Of a DNA stretch of 64,000 nt, positions 54,426-63,600 are shown one piece after another. The notes under the pieces are model-generated. The model searched no databases and was not told where the DNA came from. It worked only from the letters and a program-made list of their open reading frames with translations. The position numbers and the translations under genes are program-made. The stretch's first letter is position 1. Every line of letters starts with the position of its first letter. Source of the stretch: Parvularcula lutaonensis (lineage in GTDB: Bacteria > Pseudomonadota > Alphaproteobacteria > Caulobacterales > Parvularculaceae); assembly GCF_014651915.1 (NCBI RefSeq), contig NZ_BMXU01000002.1:501507-565506 (forward strand). The letters are read 5' to 3'.

Positions 54426-55400
54426 ATGCAGACGGGAGACACAGGTCTCAATCTGATAAAGGCGTATGAGGGCTTCTCTTCGAGCCCTCGGATGGATGAG
54501 GCACGCGGTGATGGCACTTATGTCATCGGCTACGGCCACCATACCCAGACGCCTTCCCCGCAAGTCAGCCAGCGCGAGGCGACCAACCTCCTGATGAAGG
54601 ACGTTGCGCCGATCGAAAAGCTGATCCGCGACACGGTCCGCACGCCGCTGAACCAAAACGAGCACGATGCGCTGGTGAGCTTCGTCTTCAATATCGGTGC
54701 CGAGAACTTCAAGCGGTCGACTGTCCTCAAGAAGCTCAACGAGGGCGACAAGCTCGGCGCGGCCGAAGCTTTCGAGCGTTGGACCAAGGCACGGGTCGAC
54801 GGAAAGTTGATGAAGCTCGACGGCCTGGTTCGCCGCCGGGCGGCGGAGAAGTCGCTCTTCCTAATGCCGACCGATGCCGAGCTGGTGATCCCCACGTCGG
54901 AAGTCTCGCCGGCTTCCGAATGCGACGGCACTGTCCTCGCCCCGGCGGAGGTGACCAACGCACCGCTGGTCGATTTCGACAGCCTGCGCCACGACCGAGG
55001 CCGCACGCTGACCCCAGAAGAAATCGAAGGCCGGATGCAGGCTCTTTATGCCGCAAGCCACGCTCTGATGGGCGATCCGTCCAAAATGATCATCGCCAAG
55101 GAAGAAGAGCGCGAAGACATCGGCGTCACCGTCGGCGCGGTTCTTGCGAGCCTCCTCGCGGTGGCGCTGACGCTCTTTGGTGGCGCCTTGATGCTCGACA
55201 CCTATGCACCCGAAGCGGCGCAGGCTATTGGCATCACGCCGTCCCTGCTGTCGCCTATCATGGTCGATTTGCCGCTCTGGCTTCTCTCGATCGGGCTGGG
55301 CCTTTGCTACTTTACCTTCTACATCATCGCGAAACGCGCAGCGCGTCATAGCATCAAGAAGGCCCGGGCACGGGAAGTGGCACGGGTCCGCGGCAACTGA
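54426..55400 (+). CDS. GH24-type lysozyme with C-terminal membrane helices
   Basis: 324 aa from an ATG at 54426. Residues about 6-150 match T4-type lysozymes: LIKAYEGF with Glu15, Asp24 eight residues on, then TYVIGYGHHTQTP, and DALVSFVFNIGAENFKRSTVLKKLN. The Thr normally preceding IGYGH is Val here (Thr31 is shifted two residues), which questions full activity. FERWTKARVDGKLMKLDGLVRRRAAEKSLF is the usual endolysin C-terminal signature. After a low-complexity linker come two membrane segments (residues about 230-255 and 280-305) and a basic tail, so it is anchored by its C-terminus. There are no phage neighbours; it precedes a DUF1489 gene by 4 nt. Confidence 0.85.
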   Translation: MQTGDTGLNLIKAYEGFSSSPRMDEARGDGTYVIGYGHHTQTPSPQVSQREATNLLMKDVAPIEKLIRDTVRTPLNQNEHDALVSFVFNIGAENFKRSTVLKKLNEGDKLGAAEAFERWTKARVDGKLMKLDGLVRRRAAEKSLFLMPTDAELVIPTSEVSPASECDGTVLAPAEVTNAPLVDFDSLRHDRGRTLTPEEIEGRMQALYAASHALMGDPSKMIIAKEEEREDIGVTVGAVLASLLAVALTLFGGALMLDTYAPEAAQAIGITPSLLSPIMVDLPLWLLSIGLGLCYFTFYIIAKRAARHSIKKARAREVARVRGN

Positions 55401-55404
55401 TCCG

Positions 55405-55830
55405 ATGACCATCCACCTGATCAAACTCTGCGTCGGTGCGGATCGCATCGACGACCTCAAGTCTTGGCAGCACACCCTCCTCCAACGGAACAAGGGCACC
55501 AGGCTGCAGGGCCTTGTCCACCACACCACCCGCATGTTCCCCAAGCGTGCGGAGGAGCTGAAGGACGGCGGCTCGATCTATTGGGTCATCGCCGGCCAGA
55601 TCCAGGTGCGCCAGCCGATCGTCGACCTGCAGGAGGTCACGACCAACGAAGGGCGCAAATGCCGGATCGTGCTCGAGCCGGGGCTGATCCTCGTGAACCC
55701 CACGGTCAAAGGCCCGTTCCAGGGTTGGCGCTATCTCAAGCCCGAGGACGCGCCGGGGGATCTCGGCAGTAGCGCCGAAGGCGATGACCTGCCGATCAGG
55801 GCGGAACTTGCGGAGTTGGGACTGCTATGA
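55405..55830 (+). CDS. DUF1489 protein
   Basis: 141 aa from the ATG at 55405. The start TIHLIKLCVGADRIDDLKSWQ and the central HHTTRMFPKRAEELKDGGSIYWVIAGQIQVRQPIVDLQEV match DUF1489, a family nearly confined to alphaproteobacteria with no known function. The basic, aromatic-rich motif could bind RNA, but this is inference. It overlaps the next gene by 4 nt. Confidence 0.9.
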   Translation: MTIHLIKLCVGADRIDDLKSWQHTLLQRNKGTRLQGLVHHTTRMFPKRAEELKDGGSIYWVIAGQIQVRQPIVDLQEVTTNEGRKCRIVLEPGLILVNPTVKGPFQGWRYLKPEDAPGDLGSSAEGDDLPIRAELAELGLL

Positions 55831-56618
55831 ACAACAAGAAAGCAGGCGCCATTGGCGGGGCAGGGGTGGCGGGTCTCGCGGCGATTGTCGGCGGAACCTA
55901 CTTTTTCGCTGACCGCCCAGATGACCCCCTGACCCCGGAGGAGCCGCCGGTGGTCATGGATGACCTGCGGACCGAGACGGCCATCGACCATGACGACGGC
56001 GTGGTGCGCTTCTGCCTGCCCGGCGTGGTGCAGACCGACGATGGCTGCGCACCGCTCGAGGACCTGAAGGACGAGCGCGAAAGCCTCATCCTCCCGAAGA
56101 GCATGGCGGCACGGCCCCTCAGGATGGCCTCGCCCGATATTGAGAACGACGCAGCGGAGACCGTGGAGAGTTGCGCGCAGTTCCGCTCCCTGCGCCAGAA
56201 GGGCTGGGGCGGGCTGTCCAATGCGGATCTCCGCCGCGAGGCGCAGATGGCGCGCGCCTGTGGCCTTCTCGAACTGATCGCGCGGGCCGAGCCGGTTCCG
56301 GGTGCGAGGGGCGCGCCGGACGATCTCTTCGTCGCCATCGACCGGTCGGAGCTTCCCAGTCTTGGCGAGGCGAGCCTCGGCGATGATGCCTATCCCAACC
56401 TCAAGGGCGACTGGCCGAAGACCTGGACGATGGAGAACGACGCCATCCTCGCCGAGTTCGTCCATGTGGGCACGGCCGATTTCGACGGCGATCCGGAGGC
56501 GGAGCATCTCATCGAATGGCGCCTCGCCGCCAAGGGCGGGACCCTGCGCGCCATCGGCTTCGCCCTCGCCGAAGACAGCCCCGCGAGCTTCCGGATGATC
56601 GATCCGCTGGCAGAGTGA
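55827..56618 (+). CDS. Unknown membrane-anchored periplasmic protein
   Basis: 263 aa. An N-terminal hydrophobic segment (AIGGAGVAGLAAIVGGTYFF, residues about 8-27) anchors a soluble acidic body. The C-terminal part (AEFVHVGTADFDGDPEAEHLIEWRLAAKGGTLRAIGFALAED) has strands and a possible metal-binding DFDGDPE, but I do not recognise a family. Four Cys occur (near residues 63, 73, 113 and 141), consistent with disulphides in the periplasm. Its coupling to DUF1489 and the lysozyme suggests an envelope role. Confidence 0.75.
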   Translation: MNNKKAGAIGGAGVAGLAAIVGGTYFFADRPDDPLTPEEPPVVMDDLRTETAIDHDDGVVRFCLPGVVQTDDGCAPLEDLKDERESLILPKSMAARPLRMASPDIENDAAETVESCAQFRSLRQKGWGGLSNADLRREAQMARACGLLELIARAEPVPGARGAPDDLFVAIDRSELPSLGEASLGDDAYPNLKGDWPKTWTMENDAILAEFVHVGTADFDGDPEAEHLIEWRLAAKGGTLRAIGFALAEDSPASFRMIDPLAE

Positions 56619-56933
56619 ACGTCAGTGAAGGCAGAATGTCTTTGGGTTCCTTCGGGATCCGAGCTTCCCGCCTGTCCGACTGAACGACCCTTCGCTGCGG
56701 TGGTCCTGATCGACCAGCACGTCGATGCAGCGTGGCGCGAGATCACCAGCCGATGGCGGAGGTGTTCTGGTCTGCCCAACACGCGGCGAGCCATCCTTCG
56801 CTCGAACTCGACAGGGTGCTGATCTTCGAAGTGACAAAGAAAGCCCGGCCTTCGGACGTGCTGCGCTGGTACCGCGCCTCGGCGAGCCTGCATGAAGAGG
56901 AAGACGACCGATCGTCCGTAGAAGGCACCCAAG
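56619..56933. other. Intergenic stretch without a supported gene
   Basis: 315 nt between the 55827 gene and the bactofilin terminator. Short frames on the forward strand (from 56625 and from 56732) read through each other in different frames and have no start with a ribosome site, which may be a decayed coding fragment. The segment near 56640-56700 has weak REP-like inverted sequence. Nothing here can be assigned a function. Confidence 0.4.
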
Positions 56934-56967
56934 AAAAAAACGCGCGGGACCCCGGTCCCGCGCGTTT
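56934..56967 (-). terminator. Rho-independent terminator of the bactofilin operon
   Basis: A perfect 13-bp stem (AACGCGCGGGACC at 56939-56951 and its complement at 56954-56966, 2-nt loop) is followed on the minus strand by seven T residues, 23 nt after the bactofilin stop. Confidence 0.94.
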
Positions 56968-56989
56968 CCTCTCCCAGGATCTCGTTCCC

Positions 56990-57685
56990 CTACCTCAGAT
57001 TGACTTTTCCAGCGAGGGCCTTGCCGCCTTGCGTCTGGCGCATCGGCTGGACGTTTTCCGGCTGCTTGTCCGAAGCGGCAGCGTCACGGCGGATCGGCTG
57101 GGCTTCGCGGAGCTTGGCTTCACGCTCGCGCGGAGCGTTCGGAACCTGTTGGTTCGACAGCACACGGTCTTCCGACGGCGCCGGAAGCTCCGCCGGGGTG
57201 GCCGGCGCGGTGTCGTTGATCGGATCGTCCGAATGGCGGCAGCTGCCCTCGAAACGGGCACCGGCTTCGATCATCAGGGCAGTGTGGACCACGTCGCCCT
57301 TGACGATGGAGCTGGCGGTCAGCTCGACGCGGGTGGCGCGGATGCGGCCTTCAACAGTGCCGGCGACCTTGACCTTCTCGGCGATCACTTCGCCGCGGAC
57401 CATGGCGCCTTCGCCGATAACCAGACCCTTGGCGAAGATGTCGCCGTCGATCTCTCCGTCGAATTGCACTTCCCCTTCGGAGCGAATCTCGCCCTTAATG
57501 ACCATGTCCGCACTGATCAGCGACGGGACACCCGTCGGTGCGGAACGCGGAGTTTTTGCGCGCGCTGACGCTTTGGCGTCGGTGCGATTGCTCATGCGTG
57601 GATCGGCGTTCATTGACTGACCTTGCCCCTCAAAATCCGGAAGCTGACGGTCGTTGGTTTTGTCACGCTTAGCTTTCGAAAACAT
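56990..57685 (-). CDS. Bactofilin cytoskeletal protein (BacA-like)
   Basis: 231 aa from an ATG at 57685 (MFSKAKRDK). The polymerising bactofilin domain lies at residues about 55-150 (ISADMVIKGEIRSEGEVQFDGEIDGDIFAKGLVIGEGAMVRGEV then AGTVEGRIRATRVELTASSIVKGDVVH), a beta-helical repeat every 17-18 residues. It is flanked by disordered, basic tails; the C-terminal tail is Ala/Arg/Gln-rich. BacA recruits peptidoglycan enzymes at curved sites or stalks. Its start overlaps the upstream M23 gene by 17 nt, a pair known as bacA-lmdC in Caulobacter-related bacteria. Confidence 0.94.
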   Translation of the reverse strand: MFSKAKRDKTNDRQLPDFEGQGQSMNADPRMSNRTDAKASARAKTPRSAPTGVPSLISADMVIKGEIRSEGEVQFDGEIDGDIFAKGLVIGEGAMVRGEVIAEKVKVAGTVEGRIRATRVELTASSIVKGDVVHTALMIEAGARFEGSCRHSDDPINDTAPATPAELPAPSEDRVLSNQQVPNAPREREAKLREAQPIRRDAAASDKQPENVQPMRQTQGGKALAGKVNLR

Positions 57686-59030
57686 ATCGTCCTGCCTCAA
57701 TGAACCTCTCGGGGTCCACTTGCCTGCCTTTGTAAATCACCTCGTAATGGAGGTGCGTTGCCGTCGACCGTCCGGTGCTTCCCATCAGACCTATCACGTC
57801 GTTTAGCTCAACGATTTTACCAACCCGTGTGTTGATCCGGTCCAAATGTGCGTACCGTGTACGGAAACCGTTACCATGATCGATTTCCACGATCTTGCCG
57901 TAGCTCGACCAGGTGCCTGCGCGGACGACACGACCCGGCGCGGTGGCCACGATCGGTGTACGCCGGGCAGCAGCGAAATCGAGGCCGTAGTGGCGGGTGC
58001 GGCGGCTGCGTTTGAACGGGTCCCAACGCACGCCATAGCCTGAGGTCTGGCGGTGGCGGTTCAGGACCGGCGAGCCAATCGGCACGCTCCTGACGACACC
58101 GGAGAGTGCAGCGAGCTCGGTCAGCTTCGATTGCACGCGGGAGACGGTCTCTGCATAGGTGCCCGTGACAAGCGTGTCTTCTTCGTCATCCACCGGGATG
58201 AAAGGCCCCCCCTGGCCCATCAGCTCCGCTTCGACTTCTGGGGCCTGCGCAGAGGCGAGAACCTGAAGGCCGAATTCCCGGTCGTTCGCTTTCGGCAGGA
58301 GCTCCGCCGCAGCACCTGTGTGACGGAGGATCTGGTCAAGCTCGGCGATCGAGCGTTGCATCTTCTCTTCGATGCCGGCGAGGAGAACGACCTGGCTGGC
58401 TGAGAGCTGCGCGGTTTTCATCCGCATGTCGGTGAGGACTTCGTTCTCGATGCCTTCGGCGATCTCCTGATCGATGACGCTGTCGAGAGCCTCTTGGCGA
58501 AGGGCGGAAACGCGCGACTGACGCGGCGTAGGCTCGCGACCCACCGGGTCGATCATCACCCGGTTCGTACCCCGGAGCTGACGGCCGCCGGGCGCACCGG
58601 CGGCGGAAAGGGTTTCGGCGAGACCGCGCATCTGGACATCGAGGGAGCTCTTGTTCTCGACAAGCGCGCGGAGCGTGTCGTGCTGGCTTTCGAGCTTCTT
58701 GAGAGCGGCTTCGAACTCGCGGCTGTAGATGAAGTTCAGCGAGGAGACTTCCTCGTAGGCGCGTTCCGAATTCTGGAGGCGGCGACGGTAAGCGGCCTGC
58801 TCGTCACGGCGCTGTTCGTCCTTGGCGATGATGATCTGCTCTTTGAACACCACGTTGACCGAGGCGTAGGCGACCCAGAGGAGGGCGCCGAAGAGGATCG
58901 AAGCGAAGATGACCTGGGTGCGCGAGCTGAGCTTGATGAAGTGAACGACGCCATCGGAGCGATGGTAAATCTGGCGTTCCCGGAACAGATGTCCGAGGAG
59001 CCTGCCAAAACGTCTTTTTTCCTTACCCAT
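57669..59030 (-). CDS. M23-family peptidoglycan DD-endopeptidase (LmdC-like), partner of bactofilin
   Basis: 453 aa from the ATG at 59030. A short cytoplasmic basic tail, one membrane helix (SSRTQVIFASILFGALLWVAYASVNVVF, about residues 35-60) and a long coiled coil (RRDEQAAYRRRLQNSERAYEEVSSL and onwards) precede the LytM/M23 domain. Metal ligands are in SRRTRHYGLDFAA and STATHLHYEVIYKG (HxH motif). The cytoplasmic tail is the part known to touch bactofilin in LmdC. It should cut peptide cross-links in the periplasm to shape cell wall growth. It precedes and overlaps bacA. Confidence 0.95.
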   Translation of the reverse strand: MGKEKRRFGRLLGHLFRERQIYHRSDGVVHFIKLSSRTQVIFASILFGALLWVAYASVNVVFKEQIIIAKDEQRRDEQAAYRRRLQNSERAYEEVSSLNFIYSREFEAALKKLESQHDTLRALVENKSSLDVQMRGLAETLSAAGAPGGRQLRGTNRVMIDPVGREPTPRQSRVSALRQEALDSVIDQEIAEGIENEVLTDMRMKTAQLSASQVVLLAGIEEKMQRSIAELDQILRHTGAAAELLPKANDREFGLQVLASAQAPEVEAELMGQGGPFIPVDDEEDTLVTGTYAETVSRVQSKLTELAALSGVVRSVPIGSPVLNRHRQTSGYGVRWDPFKRSRRTRHYGLDFAAARRTPIVATAPGRVVRAGTWSSYGKIVEIDHGNGFRTRYAHLDRINTRVGKIVELNDVIGLMGSTGRSTATHLHYEVIYKGRQVDPERFIEAGRYVFES

Positions 59031-59248
59031 TCTCGTCCCTGACTGCCCGTGTGGCTTCTGCCGCACGCCACCCACGGCCCCGCTCACCGCGATGTGACAC
59101 TACCACGGACTTCATGGCATGTCTTCGTGACTTACGAAACCACGATCGAAAAATAATTAAGGCTTGACGGAGATTTCACGTCTTCCCGCCAAACCCTTGC
59201 AAAACGCCTGCCCCAACCCTTCGGCCATCTCATGGCTCGAATGAGTCC

Positions 59249-60055
59249 TCAATGGGGCGATACACCTTCGTACCAGTCTCGCGGCAGTTCGGCCTGCGCG
59301 CGCGCCGGATCGTTGAAGGGGCGCTTGGGGCCCTGCGGATAATATCGCATCACACAATTTTGAAAGGTTGCGGCAGGATCGGCTCCGCGCGACTCCGCCA
59401 GTGAACGAAACCACCTGGTTCCGGCGCGGACATGGCCGATCTCGTCGTCGTAGATCCTCTGCAGGACTGCTGCTGACCCGGTATCGCCAACCGCTTCCAG
59501 CTTCGCGATCAGCCCCGGGGTGACGTCGAGGCCGCGGGCTTCGAGGATCATCGGCGCCACGGCCAAGCGTCCCAGGACATCGCCGCTAGTCTTCCGTGCT
59601 GCATCCCAGAGCCCGTCATGGGCCGGGTAGTCGCCATAATCCGTGCCGTAGGCGTCGAGCCGCGCGCGAAGTAACGAGAAGTGCAGGCCCTCCTCGCCGG
59701 ACACCCTCAACCAGTCATGGACAAAGGAAGCGCGCAGATGGTCGGGAACTGCACCTGCGAAACGCAGCGCCATGTCCGCGGCAAGGTCGATGGCATTGAG
59801 CTCGATATGTGCCAGCGCGTGGAGCAGCGCGGCGCGCCCCCGGTCCGAGCCGAGGCCCCGGCGCGGCACCTCCTGCGGCGGCACGAGAACCGGCTTTTCC
59901 GGCCGGGCAGGGCGTTCGGGTGGCCCGAGCCTCGGCGCGAGGGAGAGGTCGAATGTCTCCGCCCGCGCCAGCACGTCCTGCGCCAGCGCTGCCTTGCGGT
60001 CGGCATCACCCTCGAGGAGGATGCCGCGCGCTGCTTCGTCCCAGTGAGGCTTCAA
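59249..60055 (-). CDS. DUF455 ferritin-like di-iron protein
   Basis: 268 aa from a TTG at 60055 that overlaps the bcp stop as TTGA. Four helices carry carboxylate/His ligands typical of a ferritin-like di-iron site: HALAHIELNAIDLA, SGEEGLHFSLLRARL, MILEARGLD and IYDDEIGHVRAGTRWF. DUF455 relatives include oxygen-activating enzymes of unknown reaction. It is coupled to bcp and may be part of oxidative-stress handling, but no substrate can be named. Confidence 0.88.
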   Translation of the reverse strand: MKPHWDEAARGILLEGDADRKAALAQDVLARAETFDLSLAPRLGPPERPARPEKPVLVPPQEVPRRGLGSDRGRAALLHALAHIELNAIDLAADMALRFAGAVPDHLRASFVHDWLRVSGEEGLHFSLLRARLDAYGTDYGDYPAHDGLWDAARKTSGDVLGRLAVAPMILEARGLDVTPGLIAKLEAVGDTGSAAVLQRIYDDEIGHVRAGTRWFRSLAESRGADPAATFQNCVMRYYPQGPKRPFNDPARAQAELPRDWYEGVSPH

Positions 60056-60510
60056 AGCTCTTTGACGGCCGCGAGCACGGTCTCGACGTGCTTGGGCACC
60101 CGGACCTTGCGCCAGATCTTCCGCACCACGCCGTCCTCGTCGATCAGGAAGGTCGAACGGTCGATTCCCATGTATTTCCGGCCATACATGCTTTTCTCGA
60201 CCCAGGAGCCGTACTTCTCGATCACCTTGCCTTCCTCGTCGGAGGCGAGGGGCACCTTGAGGTCATGCTTCTCGCGGAATTTCGCGTGCTTGGCCGGGCT
60301 GTCCTTGGAAACGCCGAGCACCTTCGCGCCTGCCGCCTCGAACGCATCGAGCATTTCGGAGAAGCCGATCGCCTCCTTGGTGCAGCCGGATGTGTCGTCC
60401 TTGGGATAGAAGTAGAGAACCAGCTTGTGGCCCTTGAAGTCGTCGAGGCTGACCTCGCCATCTTCGGTGGGCAGGGTGAATGCGGGGGCCTTGTCGCCTT
60501 CTTGCAGCAT
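60052..60510 (-). CDS. bcp: Thioredoxin-dependent thiol peroxidase, Bcp/PrxQ-type peroxiredoxin
   Basis: 152 aa from the ATG at 60510, with GAGGAG upstream. The peroxidatic Cys is in YPKDDTSGCTKEAIGF (Cys about 43). The resolving Cys usual in Bcp, five residues later, is Ile here, so it is likely a 1-Cys enzyme or uses another Cys-free partner. KFREKHDLKVPLASDEEGKVIEKYG and RSTFLIDEDGVVRKIWRKVRV are family signatures. It reduces organic peroxides. It is upstream of DUF455 in a coupled unit and diverges from the DUF3971 gene by 146 nt. Confidence 0.95.
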   Translation of the reverse strand: MLQEGDKAPAFTLPTEDGEVSLDDFKGHKLVLYFYPKDDTSGCTKEAIGFSEMLDAFEAAGAKVLGVSKDSPAKHAKFREKHDLKVPLASDEEGKVIEKYGSWVEKSMYGRKYMGIDRSTFLIDEDGVVRKIWRKVRVPKHVETVLAAVKEL

Positions 60511-60656
60511 CGCGGTCGTCTCCTCATCCGGTTGCGTTGTGCACCGTCGCCCCGGCGGATAGCGAAGCGGCCGCCGCCCGTCCACGTCGTAACCTTAACG
60601 AACTTGCGCTTGGACAGCCCCTAGCCATAGTCCAATCATCGGCTCAGGGTGACACG

Positions 60657-63600
60657 GTGCTGATAGGCAGGCAGTCAAAGAACCAGAAAAACGCTGCGAA
60701 AAGCGGCGGCGAAGGCGTGGGCGCCTATGTCGGCGCGCACCCCGCGCAGTGGCTTGCCATCCGTGCACTGATAAGGGCCGCGGCATTCGGCCTCTCCCTT
60801 CCGCTCGTCGTCTCCATTCTCGCGATGACATCGAACATCCCCACCGGTCCGCTGCTGCCCCTCATCGAGGAGCGTCTCAGCGAAGCCGCAGGATCCGATA
60901 TCGAGGTCGATGGGCTCTTCATCAGGATCGCGCCGCGGGATCTGGTCGTCTATTTCGACCGCCTGACTGCCAGTGGTGCGCAGGAAGCGCTTGCAGAGAA
61001 CGGGCGCGCCGTCCTTCCCTATGGCGGTTTCCTCCACCGCGATCTTGCTCCTCGAGAACTGAGCGTGACGCGGATCGTCGCAACGGCCCGTGCACCCGTC
61101 CCCGACGGCGCAGGCGAGCCAGCGGCTGAAGAGAGGACGTCGGCCGCTGAGGGCCGTCCGCTACCGGTCGAGCGGCTCCTGACGCTGCTCTCCAGTGGCG
61201 CGGTGAACGAAGTCGCCCTTCCCGATGTCACCATTGCCTATCTGGGGCCGGACGACGCGCCCGTCGTGACCCTCGCTTCGGGTTCCGTCAGGGCACGCAT
61301 AAGAGATGACGGTTTCGCGGTCGATGCACGCCTGCCATTCGCCTTTGCTGGCGAGAGGACAGAGGCTGACCTCCAGGTTCTGGCAAGGCCAACAGGCGTC
61401 ACCGAGCTTTCCTTCGTTTCGGACGGCACGCCGATCGCTCCAGTGCTCGCAGTCCTCGGCGTCGATGCCTTCAGCCTCGGTGGCAGTGTCAGTGGCCGGG
61501 TCGATCTCTCCGTGGACGGAGAGGGAAGACCGATCGACGGCTCGATAGATCTCGTGGTGCCGCCCGGCGAAGGAGAGATGGCGGGACGCAGCTTCTCCTT
61601 CGGTGAGAACGTCCTGCAAGCCGCATTCGACGCGGGCGCACCTGTCTTCCGTATCGAGAACCTCGCTTACGACATCGCGGGCAACCGGGGACGGCTTGGC
61701 GGCACGGTCGCGGCAGAGAACCTCCTTGATCCTGCAGAGCTGCTTCTCGCATTCGACGTCTACGGAGAAACGATCCATCTCGACCTCGGCGGCTTCATGC
61801 AGGGCCCGCTCGATGTCGAGCGAATGAACGCACGCGGCACTTTCGATGCGGCACGCCGAAAGCTGACCTTCGAGGAGCTCGGGTCGAGCTACTTCGCCAG
61901 TGAGCTCAAGGGTTTCCTTGCGCTGACTTTCCCTGAGGGCTTCGCGGGCAGTCCCCGGCTCGAAGCGGACGCGCTCCTCCCCGGACCACTCTCGCCCGAG
62001 GAGGTGCTGGCAGGCTGGCCGATCACCCTGGCGCGCGAGGCGCGGATGTGGGTGGTCGACAACCTGAAGTCGGGTGTGCTGACGAACCTTTCCTATGTCG
62101 CTGACATTCCGATGGGGGCTATCAAGCCGCTGGTGCCGCTTCGCGACGAGGACATGCGCTTCACCTTCGATGCGTCGGACGCGACGGTGATCTACCTGCC
62201 GGACATGCCGCCGATCACCGGCCTTGAAGCCACCGCCACCGTTCTTGGCAACAGCTTCACGGTTTCGGCGGAGCGCGGCTACGTCTCCGGCGTCCGGCTG
62301 ACCGAAGCGAAGCTCGACATGCCGCGCTTCACCCCAGCCGGGGCGACGGCGACGTTCAATACGACGCTGATGGGCGATATCGAGACGATCCTCAGTGCAC
62401 TCGAGGAGGCCGGACTCGTCGTTTTCGAAGAGGGCGTGACCTACACGCCCGAAGACTTCGACGGCATGGCCAGCTTCGATCTCAAGGTGACATGGCCGCT
62501 GGTCGCCGAGCCTTCCCTCGATGATGTGAAGGTGATGGGCGAGGGCGCGTTCGCGCGCGGCTCCATTGACGATGTCCTTCCGGGGATTGACGCCAGCGAT
62601 GCTGGCGGCCGGGTGATCCTGACGCCGGAGATGCTGACCGTGCGCGGCGACGGGCTCGCAGCCTCCGCACCCGCGAAATTCGTCTGGCGCCAGAACCTCC
62701 GTGGCGAGATGAAAGCCGATCTCGCCGTGACCGCCGATCTCGACACCCTCACCGCGGACATGATCGGCTTGCCGCTGAGGCAGTTCTTCCGCGGGGAGAT
62801 CAAGGCAGACATTTACGCCCGCGACCTGACGCCCGGTTCACCCATGGAGATCTCCGGCGATCTCACGAACGCTTCGGTCAGCATCCCCGAACTCGGGCTC
62901 TCCAAGCCCCGCGGCGTCAGCGGTCTCGTCCAGACAACGGTGGCGATCCCGGAGCCGAAGTCGAAGGACGGAACGGCCGGGCTCGTCTCCCTCAAGCAGC
63001 TCAAGCTCAGTGCACCGACATTCAATATCGAGGGTAGCGGAGTCTTTACCCAAGAGGGCGGTGTCGTCCGGCTGGAGCTGCCGCGCTTCTTTATCGAGGA
63101 CCGTGCTGACCTCTCGCTCCGGCTCGTCACCGAGAACCAGAACCTGGATCTGGAACTCACCGGCGAGCACGCCGATGCCAGTGCCCTGATCGACAAGATG
63201 TTTGGCCTGTCAGGTGACGGCGGCCCGCTGCCAGGGCGGTCGGATCTCGACGTGGCGCTCAACCGTGTCTCGCTCAAGAATGGCGTGACCCTGAACGATG
63301 TCACGGCGCAGGGGCAGCACGACGGGAAGGGCTTCGAGCAGTTCATCCTCACGGCGCAGATCGGGGAGCAGGGCGTTTTGAGCGCGACCCTCGACGCTCC
63401 GCCAACGGAGGAGCTGGGCTTCATCGAGGTGGAGTCGACCGATTTCGGTATCCTGATGAACGGGTTCTTCGGCATCGACTCCGTGACCGGCGGCGCAGGC
63501 TCGATCAAGGGCACGACGATCGAGGACGGAGGCTTCCGTGGCCGTTTCGAGGTCGGCGAGCTGGTCGTCCAGGATGCGCCGATCCTTGCCAAGATTCTGT

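Noticed and set aside
56640-56700. REP-like palindrome near the end of the 55827 gene.
   Set aside because: The inverted parts are short and imperfect and no second copy was identified.
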